Of a stretch of 64,000 nucleotides of DNA, positions 33,203 through 44,836 are shown one piece after another. Source of the stretch: Cryptomeria japonica (lineage: Eukaryota; Streptophyta; Pinopsida; Cupressales; Cupressaceae). The notes under the pieces were generated by a model. That model ran no database searches, had not been told where the DNA came from, and was given only the letters and a program-made list of their open reading frames with translations. The stretch spans positions 602,661,644-602,725,643 of the forward strand of contig NC_081415.1 of assembly GCF_030272615.1 (NCBI RefSeq). Direction: 5' to 3'. Positions within the stretch are counted from its first letter, which is position 1; the number at the start of each line of letters is the position of its first letter. The translations under genes were made by a program, and so were the position numbers.

Positions 33203-34912
33203 TTATTGATTTTTTTGTTCTTTAACTACAATAATGTTTACCACATTATCATATGTATGAGCATAGTTTACCTTCACTTTACCCTTGCCATTGTTTGTTG
33301 TTGATGATTCACATTTCTCATAATTTGGAAGCGGAGTTCTAAAAGTTGTATGAGATTCATTTTTTGTATGTCCATCCATTGTTATTACTCCATTATCAAT
33401 CATATCTTGTATGATATGTTTCAACTTCTTAAAATTATCTGTGTGATGTCCCTTGTTTCGATGAAAATTGCAATAATGGTTATCATTCCACCAGGGTGGT
33501 TTGTTCTGAGGTTCATAGTTCCTTTCTTCTAGTAAAGTGATCAATTTTTTTGCAAGAAGTGTCTTTAATGTTGACCCAAGGGGTTCACCAACGTTTGTAA
33601 ATTGTCTTCGAAAGAAATTTTTGATAGTTGCTTTTTGGCGATTGTTGTTTCGCTGAGCCGCTACTGAGTGAGTGGATAAATTAAAAATCAGTTTTTTTGG
33701 CTTCACATTGTTTTTATCCACTATTCCATCGTTAACGACATTTTGATTTCTATTCCAAAACTTTGGCTTATCTTTGTGGTTGTTGTTATTGTTGTTGTTA
33801 GGAGGATGGACTCCTTCTTTGCATATTTTCAACTCACCTCTCTTTATCATGGGTTCCTCCATTTTGATTCTATTATCGACCATTTTTCTGAAACTTTGAT
33901 TTCCTTGCATTTTTAAGTAATAACTCATTTGATCATTTAATTTTTCAATGAATATGTACATTTTTTCATACTCTGGCATTATACGAGGATATCAGGAAGC
34001 TAACTATCTCCATCATTGTAAAAATGTCATGACAGGTTCTCCACTCTTTTGTTTGGCATTACATAGGTCTAGCATTGTTACTTCATGTTGTCTATTGTAA
34101 GAGTATTGTGAAACAAACTTATCCAGCAACTCTAAAATTGATCCGATTCTAGGTGGAAGTTTGGAGAACCATTCCATAGCTAGTCCAGTTAAGCTTTTCA
34201 AAAATAATCTCTTTAAGTAGGTATCCTCATGTGCAAACTCCATACTCATTATGAAAAATTCTCGTATATAATCTTGAGGGTCAGTGCTTCCATCATATTT
34301 TTCGTATCTAGGAGATTCAAAACCTATAGGAAATGGTATCATGTTTAGGTTTCTGTCAAATGGATAGGGATAGATTTCTTGTAGTGAGTATCTTCTAATT
34401 TTTCCTCTATGCATATCTTGAATTTGTGTTTGCAGTGTTTGTAGTTGTTGTGTGAGAGTTGTGATAGGATTACCAACATGATTTGTTCTTATATGACCCT
34501 GATTTTGTATTCTAGGAGGATCTGGATCTCTTCTGGTGTCATCTCTAGTCCTTCTTGTATCTTCATTGGATTGGAGGTTATTATGTATTTCTACTTCATC
34601 TCTTTTGGGTATGTAGGTTTCTTCATTGGTTTTGGTATTATTGGGAATTGATGTGTCATTCATGTGGAGACCAAAAAAATCATCATATTGTTCATTATTA
34701 GGGGGAGGATCCCTTTTCTTTTGTGTCAATTTGTTCATATCAAAATCTTGGGGGAGTGTAGCACCAGATTTGGCTAACATTAGGAAATATTTTTCTTTTT
34801 CTCCCTGCAATAATTTCTGCCTAAATTTGTCGAATTGAGGGTCTTTCTTGATGTCTCTGATATTTTTTTATGTTATTTCTCCTTCAACTTGTATTTCCTC
34901 TTCATGTTCCAT
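33203..34912 (-). pseudogene. gypsy-2 gag
   Basis: Probable ATG at 34912, in frame with one stop before 34810. The capsid region is typical: FPIGFESPRYEKYDGSTDPQ, LFLKSLTGLAMEWFSKLPP, SILELLDKFVSQYSYN, KQKSGEPVMTFLQ. Three in-frame stops lie at 34013-33980. The rest contains a poly-Asn run (33820-33790), a basic region, and the modified knuckle YCNFHRNKGHHTDNF, where the last Cys is Phe, followed by KKLKHIIQDMID as usual in Tat gags. Confidence 0.9.
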
Positions 34913-35673
34913 GGTTATATGCTCTTCAGTTGTTTCTGATGTTTCGATTTCCGTCGTTGCGATCCTTCATCTCTGAGCTCTAGTTAGAATGGGCATACAC
35001 GTGTGTTATTTTTCTAGGATTCGATTGTCCAAAAGTTTTTTTTGATAAGTGATCATCTATCAAGGTAAATGTGATAGCGCGATATGACATGAAAAGATGG
35101 TTCAAGTGTTTAAGGTTTTGCAAGTTTTTTGATCTTCGGTTTTGAAATGTAATGATGGTGATTTGATAGGAACCAAGTCCAGTAGGAATGATATATATCC
35201 TACGATGTGAGACAAGATTATCCTAACCAAACATTTTAGTTTCGTGATAAAGGATGATAGATCTTGATGAGAAACTATGTTTGAGTGATCAGTTTATCAA
35301 AGAGGGGTGATAATGCACTTTGAGATATTTATATCTTGAACTTGTTAAGGGTAAGCAATTGAAAATATTAAGGTGTTTATGTTCTAAAGTCTGATTTTGA
35401 CAGATGATATCTTGACCAAGAAAACCAAGAAGACAATTTAAGTACATAATAATAGATAACAGGTGTTTATGATTACTACAAACTGATCTAGCAAAATGAC
35501 AGACTTGAAAAAGTCATGCAAAGTAACAGCTTTGGATTGATAAAAATAGAGACTTGTATGACAAATTATAGCCCCAAACAATAAGAGATATAAGACCAAA
35601 TGACAAATCAAAAATTTTAGATAAAAACCTCAGTTTCGTATGACATTTCTTCCGAACCACATGACAAAAGATT
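34913..35673 (-). other. gypsy-2 5' leader, part next to gag
   Basis: Non-coding; continues at 43455-44836 beyond element C. No upstream ORF could be supported. Confidence 0.7.
35669..35673. repeat. Target-site duplication of element C, left copy
   Basis: AGATT, identical to 43450-43454. Confidence 0.92.
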
Positions 35674-36819
35674 TGTTGGCATTTTTTATGTTTATGTTGT
35701 GATTGTCATTGATGGACATACACTTGTATTGAGATCCCCTTTATATGTATGAGCTCATGCTCAATTGGTATGTTGTATTCTAGTCTTTAGACTAGTAATG
35801 ATTTTGGAAAATGTGTTTCCCAGTCTGAAGTGGCATGTCAACCCCAAGCAGTTCGCAGATCACAAGCAGTACGAGGGTGCAAAGCAGAACAACACATTCT
35901 TACCAATCTTCATTTTTGTCAAATCAGCAACCGGTATTTTGTATGAATCGGTAATACTCTATGATGAGTTACCAACCGACATTTTGTGATGAGTTACCAA
36001 TCCATCATTTGTTTGATGGTGCCAACACATTAACGGTGATTCCTATGTCGTGTTACTAAGTATGTCTAGGTTCATTGAACCTAGGAAATTGTAAAGAAAT
36101 CTTATTGGATTGACATGAAATCAGATTCCTTTAAAGGGGACATCATGTCTAGGGTTTTAGGTTGTTGAGAAAAGGGTTAATGTTGAGCTAGGGTTTAAGG
36201 TGGATGTTGAGTTGTTGGAAGAGAGATCTTATCTAAGAAGATCGAGTTGTAACTGAGAGAGAGATAGAGAAGACTAAAGTAATGCTGGAATGCATTAGCT
36301 GTGAGCAATACTAGATCTCACCAAGCAACTTGTGCTATTAGATAGATCAAACACTTGTTGATTGCTCACATCTTTAACAAGTCAGTAGGCCCTAACCGAG
36401 TAGGCCTCAAAGCCTTTGTAAAATCCTCTAACAAGGTGGTTCACACATGTGAATATAAAATCCTCTAACAAGGTAGTCTTTAATTGGACTTATCTCCTAA
36501 CAGAGATTGAGATTCCTAACAGGATCTGTTCTGGTGAAGAACATTGTAAGACCTTAACCGGTCTGGTTTCTATTCTGTAGATAGTGACTTGTGAGTTCCA
36601 TCTCACCGTGGTTTTTCCCAATTGGGTTTCCAAATCAAATATCTTGTGTTATGGTTGTATTTCTTTTGTGGATGAATGTTTTATTCGCATTTTGGTTTGT
36701 ATGTGTGGTAACTGATTTGACTATTAGACTGCTTTACTGGTTTATCTTTAGACTATGTAAGTGTTTTAGTGCAAAGATTTTTGGCATACTAATTCACCCG
36801 CCGCTCTTAGTATTCATCA
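35674..36819 (+). repeat. 5' LTR of element C
   Basis: Starts TGTTGGCATTTTTTATG and ends TATTCATCA. It aligns throughout with 42289-43449; many of the differences are C/T or G/A changes, often where the other copy keeps CCGG or CG. Confidence 0.94.
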
Positions 36820-36821
36820 AT

Positions 36822-36834
36822 TGGTATCAGAGCC
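36822..36834 (+). promoter_or_regulatory. tRNA-Met primer-binding site of element C
   Basis: TGGTATCAGAGCC, perfect, two bases after the LTR. Confidence 0.95.
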
Positions 36835-36869
36835 AACCTTTCTATAAGTTTAACCACTTGGAAAGAGAT

Positions 36870-38147
36870 ATGGGGGATTACACCTTGAGGGAACTTAATC
36901 AACGACTCACTAAGTCTGAGCAAGCCTATGATGATCTTATGGTCAAATACAAGGCATCTCAAACAAAAAGAAGAGAACATGTAGAAAAGCTCATGGAACT
37001 ATCTGAAAGTAGTTCTGAAGATGAAGCTAACATGGAAGCTATGATTACTGAAGTGAATAAGCTGAATGATTCAAACTCCAATCTGAGAAAGGAGTTGGAA
37101 GGATTGACTATTTGGTTCAGTCAAGAGCTTGAGAACCGGAGAAAAGGTGAAGATCTGGTAAAAGACAGAGATCATGAGATCTCCAAGTTGAAACATGAGA
37201 TTAGTGCACTAACTGCTCGCCTTCATGAGAGTGGAATGGAAAAAGAAGAGATGCAAGGAGAACTGAACATTGCCATCTCTAAAAATGCAAGTCTTATGGA
37301 GACAAACACTGCTATTTCCAGAGAACTCTTTGAGTCAAAGGAAATACTTGCTAAGTTTGGCAAAAGTACAGTCAAGCTAGAGAAAAAACTTGAGTCATCT
37401 AGACTGGAAAAGAATACCAATGGTCTTGGTTTTTATAGACATGAGGAAGCAGAATCCTCAGGAACAAATGCTGAAGCATCAAAGAAGCAACCGACACTCA
37501 AAGGAAAAGGTAAGCAAAAATTCAAACCTGTTTTCTTTAACTATCTTAAAGAAGGACACACTGCCAATGTATGTAGGAGCAAAGTCTACAATAATTTTCC
37601 TTATTTTATCAACAATGTACCTAGATTCAATAAGTTCAATGGTCATTGTTATGCATGCAACAAGTTTGGGCATAGAGAATTTGAATGCAAGTCTGTAGTG
37701 GATAACACTGGAAGATATCCTCAGAGGACCCAAGGAACTGGTCCTGAATGTTTTATGAACTAGAACCACAACCGGTTTAATGACTTCAATCATCAGTCAA
37801 GAAGTGGTGGTCATCAAGCGACAACCGGATGGAGAGAAAGTTGTATGATCTGTCATGGTCATGGCCACACTGCTGCAACATGCAAAAGGAAGAATGGAAA
37901 CATGTACAATGGACCTTGGAGAGCACCTAGACTTGTTTGCTATCACTACAACAAACCGGGTCACATTGCAAGATTCTGCAGAAGTAGAAAAAGTATATCT
38001 GATGATATACCGGTCACTCAAGAAGGAGAAATAGATGTTGAAAAAGTTCAAGGAGACATGAAGAAAACATGGAAGAAGAAACCAACAATGTCAGAAGAGG
38101 AACCGGTTTCTACACCTAGTGTGGAAATATCGAAACCAGCAAACTAA
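36870..38147 (+). pseudogene. gag-like coiled-coil/zinc-knuckle ORF of element C (one amber stop)
   Basis: ATG 36870 lies 36 bases after the primer site; upstream codons of the same frame belong to the LTR. Residues about 1-190 are almost entirely heptad-like and charged (LRELNQRLTKSEQAYDDLM, MEAMITEVNKLNDSNSNLRK, KDRDHEISKLKHEISALTAR). A basic linker follows, then four knuckles: degenerate FNYLKEGHTANVC, CYACNKFGHREFEC, CMICHGHGHTAATC and CYHYNKPGHIARFC. A single TAG at 37761-37763 splits an otherwise open 426-codon frame. No UBN2 capsid domain is present. Likely role: RNA binding and particle assembly with partner proteins (inference). Homologues in this window are in copia A and element G. 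Confidence 0.85.
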
Positions 38148-38592
38148 GCCTCAAAGACTTAGGGGGAGCAAATGGAAAAATGCTTTTGAACCCCTAGTTA
38201 ACACCAGTAAAAGACCTTAACTGATATGCTACACCTGTCGCTTGGCAGAAGACCAGAAATGGTAAAAAGGCAAATTAGGGTTTACGCCCTAATATAGGAG
38301 CATTAATGATGGTAGGTGAGAGACATGTATAAATGCATTTTTCAAATCATTTCTCACTATCTATTTTCGAGTGAAGAAAAGTTTTCAAGTGTAGAGCGAA
38401 GAAAAGGCGATTTGAGCATTTAGATCTCAAGAAATTGGATAACTTTGAAAGAGATTCAAATCTAGTTTGCAAGCGGTAGTGGAGACCTCAAAGCGGTGAT
38501 TTGGCATCCGACGGAGAGCAAAGTAAAGCAAAATCAAGAAGCCCTAAATTCACGTTTGAAAGGTATTTTTTGTGTTCTTGAAATACTCTTCA
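38148..38592 (+). promoter_or_regulatory. Leader between gag and ORF2 of element C, with TATA-like box
   Basis: Non-coding 445 bp. It contains AGGGGGAGCA at 38161, a short hairpin TTAGGG-TTTACG-CCCTAA at 38275-38292, and TATAAAT at 38328-38334, 259 bases before the ORF2 ATG. The spacing would suit an internal promoter for a separate ORF2 transcript; this is inference. Confidence 0.45.
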
Positions 38593-41500
38593 ATGGCTTC
38601 TGCATCTCATACTAGTTCAAGCACATCCATTGAGTCAGAAAGTTTCATTCAGAGGAAGTCCAAGTATAATGCTTTGTCACAAGTTCCAGCTGGAGTCATA
38701 GTCGAAGAAGGAATTTTTGACTATATTGATTGCAAGATAGAAGACCTAGGGTCCTTAGCCATTCATACTCAATTAGGTCTATTTTGCAGAAAGGACAAAA
38801 GGATCAAATCGGAGTTCAGTATCTTAGAGAAGAAGAAACTCCATAATGCGGTATATTTTCTGGAAGACTTCACGAAGGATCACATCAGGATCATCTTAAG
38901 TAGAGTCCATGGTGACAAGATGTACTTGGAGAGAATGCATGATATCATGCTTGAGGCAATTCATGCAGTCACCGGTTTTTGCAACATAGGGGAAGTGCCA
39001 GCCCTGAGAACGGTAAGCAAAATGCAAATGACCAAGCTCATCGGTTTGACAAGTGATTCATGAGGTATGATAGTTAATCCTATCAAGGATGAACTAGTAA
39101 AATACACCTGCATAGTGATAGGCTACAAAACATTCTCCGCTAGTAGGATTAATTCTATATCTGCTACAACGGTAAATGCCGCTTACCGGATGATTATAGA
39201 GGATAAATCATTTGACTTATGCACCGGTATGCAGAGGAAACTCCTGTTAAATCTTAAGGCAATCAGAAAGGACAATTCACTGAGATTTAAGTTTGGACAA
39301 CTACTGGTAGGGTTGTTTTCCTATTTCCAAGGCCACTTTTCGGGTGTAGGAGATGTCCAGTGGCCCCCTGACCAACCGGTAACCAATTAGATAAAGGAAA
39401 GTGTGCAAGCCATTGGAACTGGCTACCCTGAGGTACTGAACAAATACTTTAATGAGTTGAGAAGAAAGATGAGTCAAAGGGTACGAATCTCAGGTGACAT
39501 AGTGAAGAAGTATGAAGATGACTTATATTTCACTATTCAAGTGGACAAATGTCTAATGGAGGCTGTTGAGCCTAGAATGGAGGAAGTGGAGCCTATGGGC
39601 TATGAAGTCATGTTTGACATGCTGGAAGGGTATGCTTCAACCCTTATTGCCTTGCCTCTTGATCCAAAGGCTAAGCAAACTAGAACCTACTTGGAGAGGA
39701 TCGCACCAGTTGAAGAACCATCGGTGAAGAAGGGAAAAGGACCGGCAGCCAAGATAGCTAAGGCAGTGCCTATAGCATTAGCGCCAGCTACCACTGAGAC
39801 TCCAAGAGTGACGAAGTGGTCACCGACAAAGAAGAAACCGAAGCTAACACCGGAAAAAGTCTTTGAAAGAAAGAGGAAGACTAAGGAAAATGAACCAGAC
39901 TCCGAAGAAACTGAGTCTGATGAACAACCAAAGAAGGCTAGACAGACCAAGAAGGTGAAGAAGAATGAACCGGCAACATCTGCACCGGTAAATATAGATA
40001 TCTCCTCTTACAAACCTTTGACACATTGTCAAAGAATAGTAAAGAATATTAGGAGAAAGTTACTTCATGATTTAATTGATTATTATGATGAATTCAATAG
40101 TGAAGAAAAAGATGAAGTACTGCAGGAAATCATTCTTTATTTATGTAAAAATGACCAGTCACCATCAGAGATTAAATCTCACACACCAGATTCATTATTT
40201 AAAGCATTGGATAACAAATGGCGCATTGCCATTGAAAAGGAACATGACATTAGGGAGAAAGTTTTTGCACAGTACTTCCCCGAACTCTCAAATTCAAAAT
40301 TATTTGATGTATTGGATCAAAATAAAGGTCTCTTCTTCACAAGGAGAAGAAGACTCTGGCTGTTGGAAGGGACAGTTGATGATGTAGAAAAGGACACACA
40401 TCAACACATGGCCCATGCTGTCATCTTTCACAAAGCTCGAATGGCCAACCTCCAAGCGGAAAAGGAACCAGTTATTTCTAGACCGGATGAGGTTTTGATG
40501 TGGAAGGAAACCTGGTGGAGGAACCAATCGACACCATAGATGTCGATGCCCTAGATATAGAAGATGTCACTCAAGACATACCTTCTGAGGGAACTGAACA
40601 GGGGCAACAGGTCAATCAGGGTGGTGAACAAGCTATGGACACACAGCAAGCAACAAAAGAACAGGAAGAGAAAAAGAAGAAGGATGAAGATGAGAAATAG
40701 GAAAAAGAGGAAGAGAAGAGAAAAGAGGAAGAGGAGAAAAGAAAAGATGAAGTGCAGAAGAAGCAAGAAGAAGAAAGGAAGAAGAAAGAAGAAGAGGACA
40801 AGGAAGAAAAGAAGAAGAAGGAAGAAGAAGAAAAGAGAAAGAAGGAAGAGGAAAAAAAGAAGAAGAAAGAAGAGGAGAAGAAGAAGAAGGAAGAGGAAGA
40901 GAAGAAGAAGGAAGAGGAAGAGAAGAAGAAAAAGGAAGAGGGAGAGAAGAAGAAGAGGGAAGAAGAAGAAAAGGAAGAGCAGAAGAGGAGAGCAAAGGAA
41001 AAGAAAAAGGAAGAGGAAGACAAGGAAGAAGAGAAGAGAAGAGAAGTGGAAAAGAAGAAAGCTGAAGAAGCCAAGGAACGAGAAGCGGCAAAAAGCTCTC
41101 AGGTGGAGACTTCGAAGGCAACCAGAAGTCAACCCTCACCGGTTGATCTCTCTAGTCCTATCGATCTCCAATCTGCAAGTGAGTCAGAGCTTTTGCAGAG
41201 CATCAAGGTTGCTCAAGAGCGCCTTGAGATCATTCGTAGGAAAAAGGAATAGGACATCATCCAGGCAGCTGTAGACACACTTACCGGTTTAATCCCTGGT
41301 ACTAACCTTCTTGACACTAATTCATCACTAGCACAACTCAAACTTCTGTGTACTTTAGTGGATGATCAGGTGCAGGGTCTAGAAGAAGCAGCAGAGGCTA
41401 ATGTAAAGAAAGAGTACCAAAAGGCTCTTAATGTTGCTCTCGTGAAGAAATTAAATGAGCTTAGGACTAAACTGTTAAAGGATCAAAAGGACATAAGGAG

Positions 41501-41729
41501 TGCCTTGGATGAGGGAAACTTGCTACTCAGCAAAATCTGTCAACCTCATCTATTCTATGATGATGTGCTAGCCAAGAAGCAACAGCTTCAAATGGACTTA
41601 CAGTCCTACTTAAGCACATTCAAGACTCCTTACAACTCCTTTGCAGCATATGGGCAAACCGTTCAACGGTTCCAGATCCAGTCAACCAAGATAGAGCAAG
41701 AGATTGACACAAGGTCTGGGGATTTGTAG
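38593..41729 (+). pseudogene. ORF2 of element C: large unclassified protein with Lys/Glu-rich middle
   Basis: ATG 38593 (MASASHTSSSTSIESESF). The frame is interrupted by TGA 39061, TAG 39388, a frameshift near 40500-40540, and TAG at 40698 and 41250, but stays coherent to 41729: about 1040 codons. Order: mixed globular part (VVEEGIFDYIDCKIEDLGSL-type, YFLEDFTKDHIRIILSR, FDLCTGMQRKLLLNLKAI, RFKFGQLLVGLFSYFQG), a basic Lys/Pro-rich segment at 39700-39990, a second folded part (LTHCQRIVKNIRRKLLHDLI, EKVFAQYFPELSNSKLFDVL), about 140 residues of almost pure Lys/Glu (40640-41090), SSPIDLQSASESELLQSIK, and a coiled C-terminus (VKKLNELRTKLLKDQKDIRS). No zinc finger, signal peptide or membrane segment, and no pol motif. 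It occupies the place where Sireviruses may carry an extra ORF, but I cannot assign it to that family. Confidence 0.75.
40640..41090 (+). repeat. Long purine-only tract within ORF2 of element C
   Basis: For roughly 430 bases the plus strand is almost exclusively A and G, made of AAGAAG/GAGGAA codons (Lys/Glu). It codes for the charged helix of ORF2. The long open frames on the opposite strand here (Ser/Phe/Leu-rich) are only its complement. Confidence 0.9.
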
Positions 41730-42288
41730 GAGCTTCAACTGGTATTACTTCCATGACTGCAAATTCTCCAGAAATGCTATCTGAACCTAGATGCCCTGAC
41801 AGTCACACAAGAACTAAGCATAATAGACGCTATGGAGGAACAGGTATCACAAATGCAGATAGAGAAGGAAGTGGCAACCTCCCTACTTGAGTCCTGGTCT
41901 CTTTCCATGAAACAATTTTTGTAGCACTATAAAGTGGTTTTTGATAAGTATTATTCATTATTGTCATAAACTCTTTTATATATATATGGAAACAGGTTTT
42001 TCAACGGTACTTTGTCATTGTTGGCAAAGGGGGAGAGGTATATGGTTTTAAAATTTTGAAATTTTGATATATCAGGGGAGAAGTATATCAGAGGGAGAAG
42101 TATCTATTTTGAAAGTTTGATATATGCTATATGCTCTGAATGCAAAATTTCTATACACTCTGTTGATTAAGGGATAGTGTATACGCTTAGGGGGAGCAAT
42201 TTTGTTAATGGCAAGTTTTTGTTGTAAAACACTTAGATGTCAAAATTTTATTTTCGTAAGTATTGCCATCAATGCCAAAGGGGGAGAT
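41730..42288 (+). promoter_or_regulatory. ORF2 tail and multiple polypurine tracts of element C
   Basis: A short continuation of the ORF2 frame (SIIDAMEEQVSQMQIEKEV, then SLLESWSLSMKQF) runs to about 41923. Purine tracts follow at 42025-42036 (CAAAGGGGGAGA), 42074 (AGGGGAGAAG), 42091 (GAGGGAGAAG), 42188 (AGGGGGAGCA) and 42276-42288 (CAAAGGGGGAGAT), the last abutting the 3' LTR. Several such tracts before the 3' LTR are a Sirevirus trait. Confidence 0.8.
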
Positions 42289-43449
42289 TGTTGGCATTTT
42301 TTATGTTTATGTTGTGATTGTCATTGATGGACATACACTTGTATTGAGATCCCCTTTATATGTATGAGCTCATGCTCAACCGGTATGTTGTATTCTAATC
42401 TTTAGACTAGTAGTGATTTTGCAGAATGTTTTTCTCGATTTGAAGCAGCATGTCGACCCCAAGCGGTTCGCAGATCACAAGTGGTATGAGGGTGCAAAGC
42501 AGCACAACACATTCTTACCATTCTTCATTTTTGTCAAACCGGCAACCGGTATTTTGTATGAATCGGTAATACTCTGTGATGAGTTACCAACCGGCATTTT
42601 GTGATGAGTTACCAATCCACCGATTGTTTAATGGTGCCGACACATTAACGGTGATTCCTGTGTCATGTTACTAAATATGTCTAGGTTCATTGAACATAGG
42701 AAATTGTAAAGAAATCCTATTGGACCAACATGAAATCAGATTCCTTTAAAAGGGACATCATGTCTAGGGTTTTAGGTTGTTGCGAAAAGGGTTAATGTTG
42801 AGCTAGGGTTTAAGGTGGATGTTGAGTTGTTGGAAGAGCAATCTTATCTAAGAAGATCAAGTTGTAACTGAGAGAGAGATAGAGAAGACTGAAGTAATGT
42901 TGGAATGCATTAGGTGTGAGCAATACTGGATCTAACCAAGCAGCATGTGCTATTAGATAGATCAAACACTTATTGATTACTCACATATTTAACAAGTCAG
43001 TAGCCCCTAACCGAGTAGGCCTCAAAGCCTTTGTAAAATTATCTAACAAGGTGGTTCACACATGTGAATCTAAAATCCTCTAACAAGGTAGTCTTTAATT
43101 GGACTTATCTCCTAACAGAGATTGAGATTCCTAACAAGATCTGTTCTGGTGAAGAACAATGTAAGACCTTCACCGGTCTGACCTTAACCGGTCTGGTTTC
43201 TATTCTGCAGATAGTGACTTGTGAGTTCCATCTCACTGTAGTTTTTCCCAGTTGGGTTTCCATGTCAAAAATCTTGTGTTATGGTTGTATTGCTTTTGTG
43301 GGTGAATGTTTTATTTGCATTTTAGTTTGTATGTGTGGTAACCGGTTTGACTGTCAGATTGCATTACCAGTTTATTCTTAGACTATGTAAGTGTTTTAGT
43401 GCAAAGATTTTTGGCATACTAATTCACCCCCCCCTCTTAGTATTCATCA
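42289..43449 (+). repeat. 3' LTR of element C
   Basis: 1161 bp, TGTTGGCATT...TATTCATCA, followed by the AGATT duplication. It retains more CG/CCGG sites than the 5' copy. Confidence 0.94.
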
Positions 43450-43454
43450 AGATT

Positions 43455-44836
43455 AACCTCATATGATAAATCACTAGATAGTATGATAGAGAACCTGACT
43501 CGTATGACAGATAACAAAGCAGAGATAAAACATGTTTGTTTTGCCAAATTTGGATTAGTGAATTTTGATGTTTTGCTTATGTTTTTCAGTTTTAGATATC
43601 TGATTCTTTTCATTTAGGGATGAATACACAACAAACATATGATGTGATAAGTGACTCCAAGCATAATAAACCCTAAGGAAGTTGGATGAGGAGAGAAAAC
43701 CTTTGCTTGCAAACTTAGGTACAGACCCAATAGCTAATCAGAATACGATCGCTGAGTCTCATGCAATGGGATCTCAATGTTGTATTATTTGACTCCAAAT
43801 GCTAATGGGGGCACGATATGGCAAGTATCTTGGGAGAGTTACTATCTCCCTTGCACAAAGATTATCACCCTTTTGGAGGTGAATTGGGTAGCTTATAATT
43901 TAACCAGCACTATTAAGGGATCTGTTCAGCACGTCAAGGTATAATGCTCAATTAAGAGGTCTCCTAGCCTTGAAAACCAAAGTTTGTTATACCTGAAGGT
44001 ATAGAGGAGAGCTATTCTCGAGAACTGTTGTTGACTTGATTTTCATCAAATCGCATTTATTTTATAGTGGGTTGGATTACTTGGCATTAGCCGTACCCAC
44101 TCAGGTCATTCCCCTCTCACCGCCCGTAATGGGTTTAAGAGTTATTAACTCCTTGGAAGGAAAGGCCTGCTAAAGAAATGCACTAATGAAAGTAAAAGAT
44201 GAGTCTAGCTTTCTGATCACCTAAGAAAGGTGAGAGAATACTTGCATATCATCAAAGACACAATATACATGATTGTTCATTCCTATAGAAAAAGATAAGT
44301 GTGCCTAAAAAAAAACTTTAAGGAATACACAAAGTTTTGTTGAATTCTTTTAGGCAACTTGCAAAATAAATTCGTTAGTAGTCATTGATGTGTCTTGAAT
44401 TTGGTCTTTGACTAGCGTATCTTCGAAAATCATTGTGCAGAAAAGAGTTAGACTGCCAAAAATCTCATAAACTAAACAAAATTAGCATTAGTGGTAATCA
44501 ATTAAAGCATAAAACCCTTAACATGCAGTCAATTTAAAAAACCACAGAAGCAGAGTGTTGTACAACAAACCTTACCCACTTGTGTGAGTATCTTTTTGAG
44601 ACCATATGAGTTAGGATGAGAGCTCGTACGAGTCAGGATGAGAGATAGTACGACATTAAAATTTTCCTAAAGGCTCGTACAATAGAGGATCTTTTGTTGC
44701 TCCAACTCACAAAGTATGTTGTACTAGGCCAAAAAAGAGTTCGTCCGACATTCTGATTTAGACCCGACAGAGATGAATGTTGATGAAGCTTGAGAGGTCA
44801 AAAAAAAAAACTCCGGCCCCATGGTGGGCATCAAAA
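43455..44836 (-). other. gypsy-2 5' leader, distal part, with candidate primer site
   Basis: Non-coding leader continuing from 35673 across element C. Directly inside the 5' LTR the minus strand reads TTTTGATGCCCACCATGGGG (44836-44817), the expected position of the primer-binding site; I could not assign the tRNA. Confidence 0.6.

Larger units (their letters stand above)
35674..43449 (+). mobile_element. Element C: complete pol-less LTR retrotransposon in the gypsy-2 leader
   Basis: Both LTRs (35674-36819, 42289-43449), a perfect 5-bp target duplication AGATT (35669-35673 and 43450-43454), a perfect tRNA-Met primer site, and a polypurine tract before the 3' LTR give precise ends; 7776 bp. 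Internally it has only a coiled-coil/zinc-knuckle gag-like ORF (36870-38147) and a second ORF (38593-41729) with no pol domain. It therefore depends on enzymes from another element. Primer site, several polypurine tracts and the U5 motif are Sirevirus-like. It is the youngest insertion in the nest. Confidence 0.93.

Noticed and set aside
36591-36869. N-terminal extension of the element C gag frame with membrane-like segments
   Set aside because: These codons lie in the 5' LTR and primer site; the start at 36870 follows the primer site.
40551-41139. Long minus-strand open frames rich in Ser, Phe and Leu
   Set aside because: They are the complement of the purine-only Lys/Glu tract of element C ORF2; no start context or independent support.
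38593-41729. Element C ORF2 as an envelope protein
   Set aside because: Its place would fit an extra Sirevirus ORF, but I see no signal peptide, membrane segment or cleavage site, so the name is not supported.
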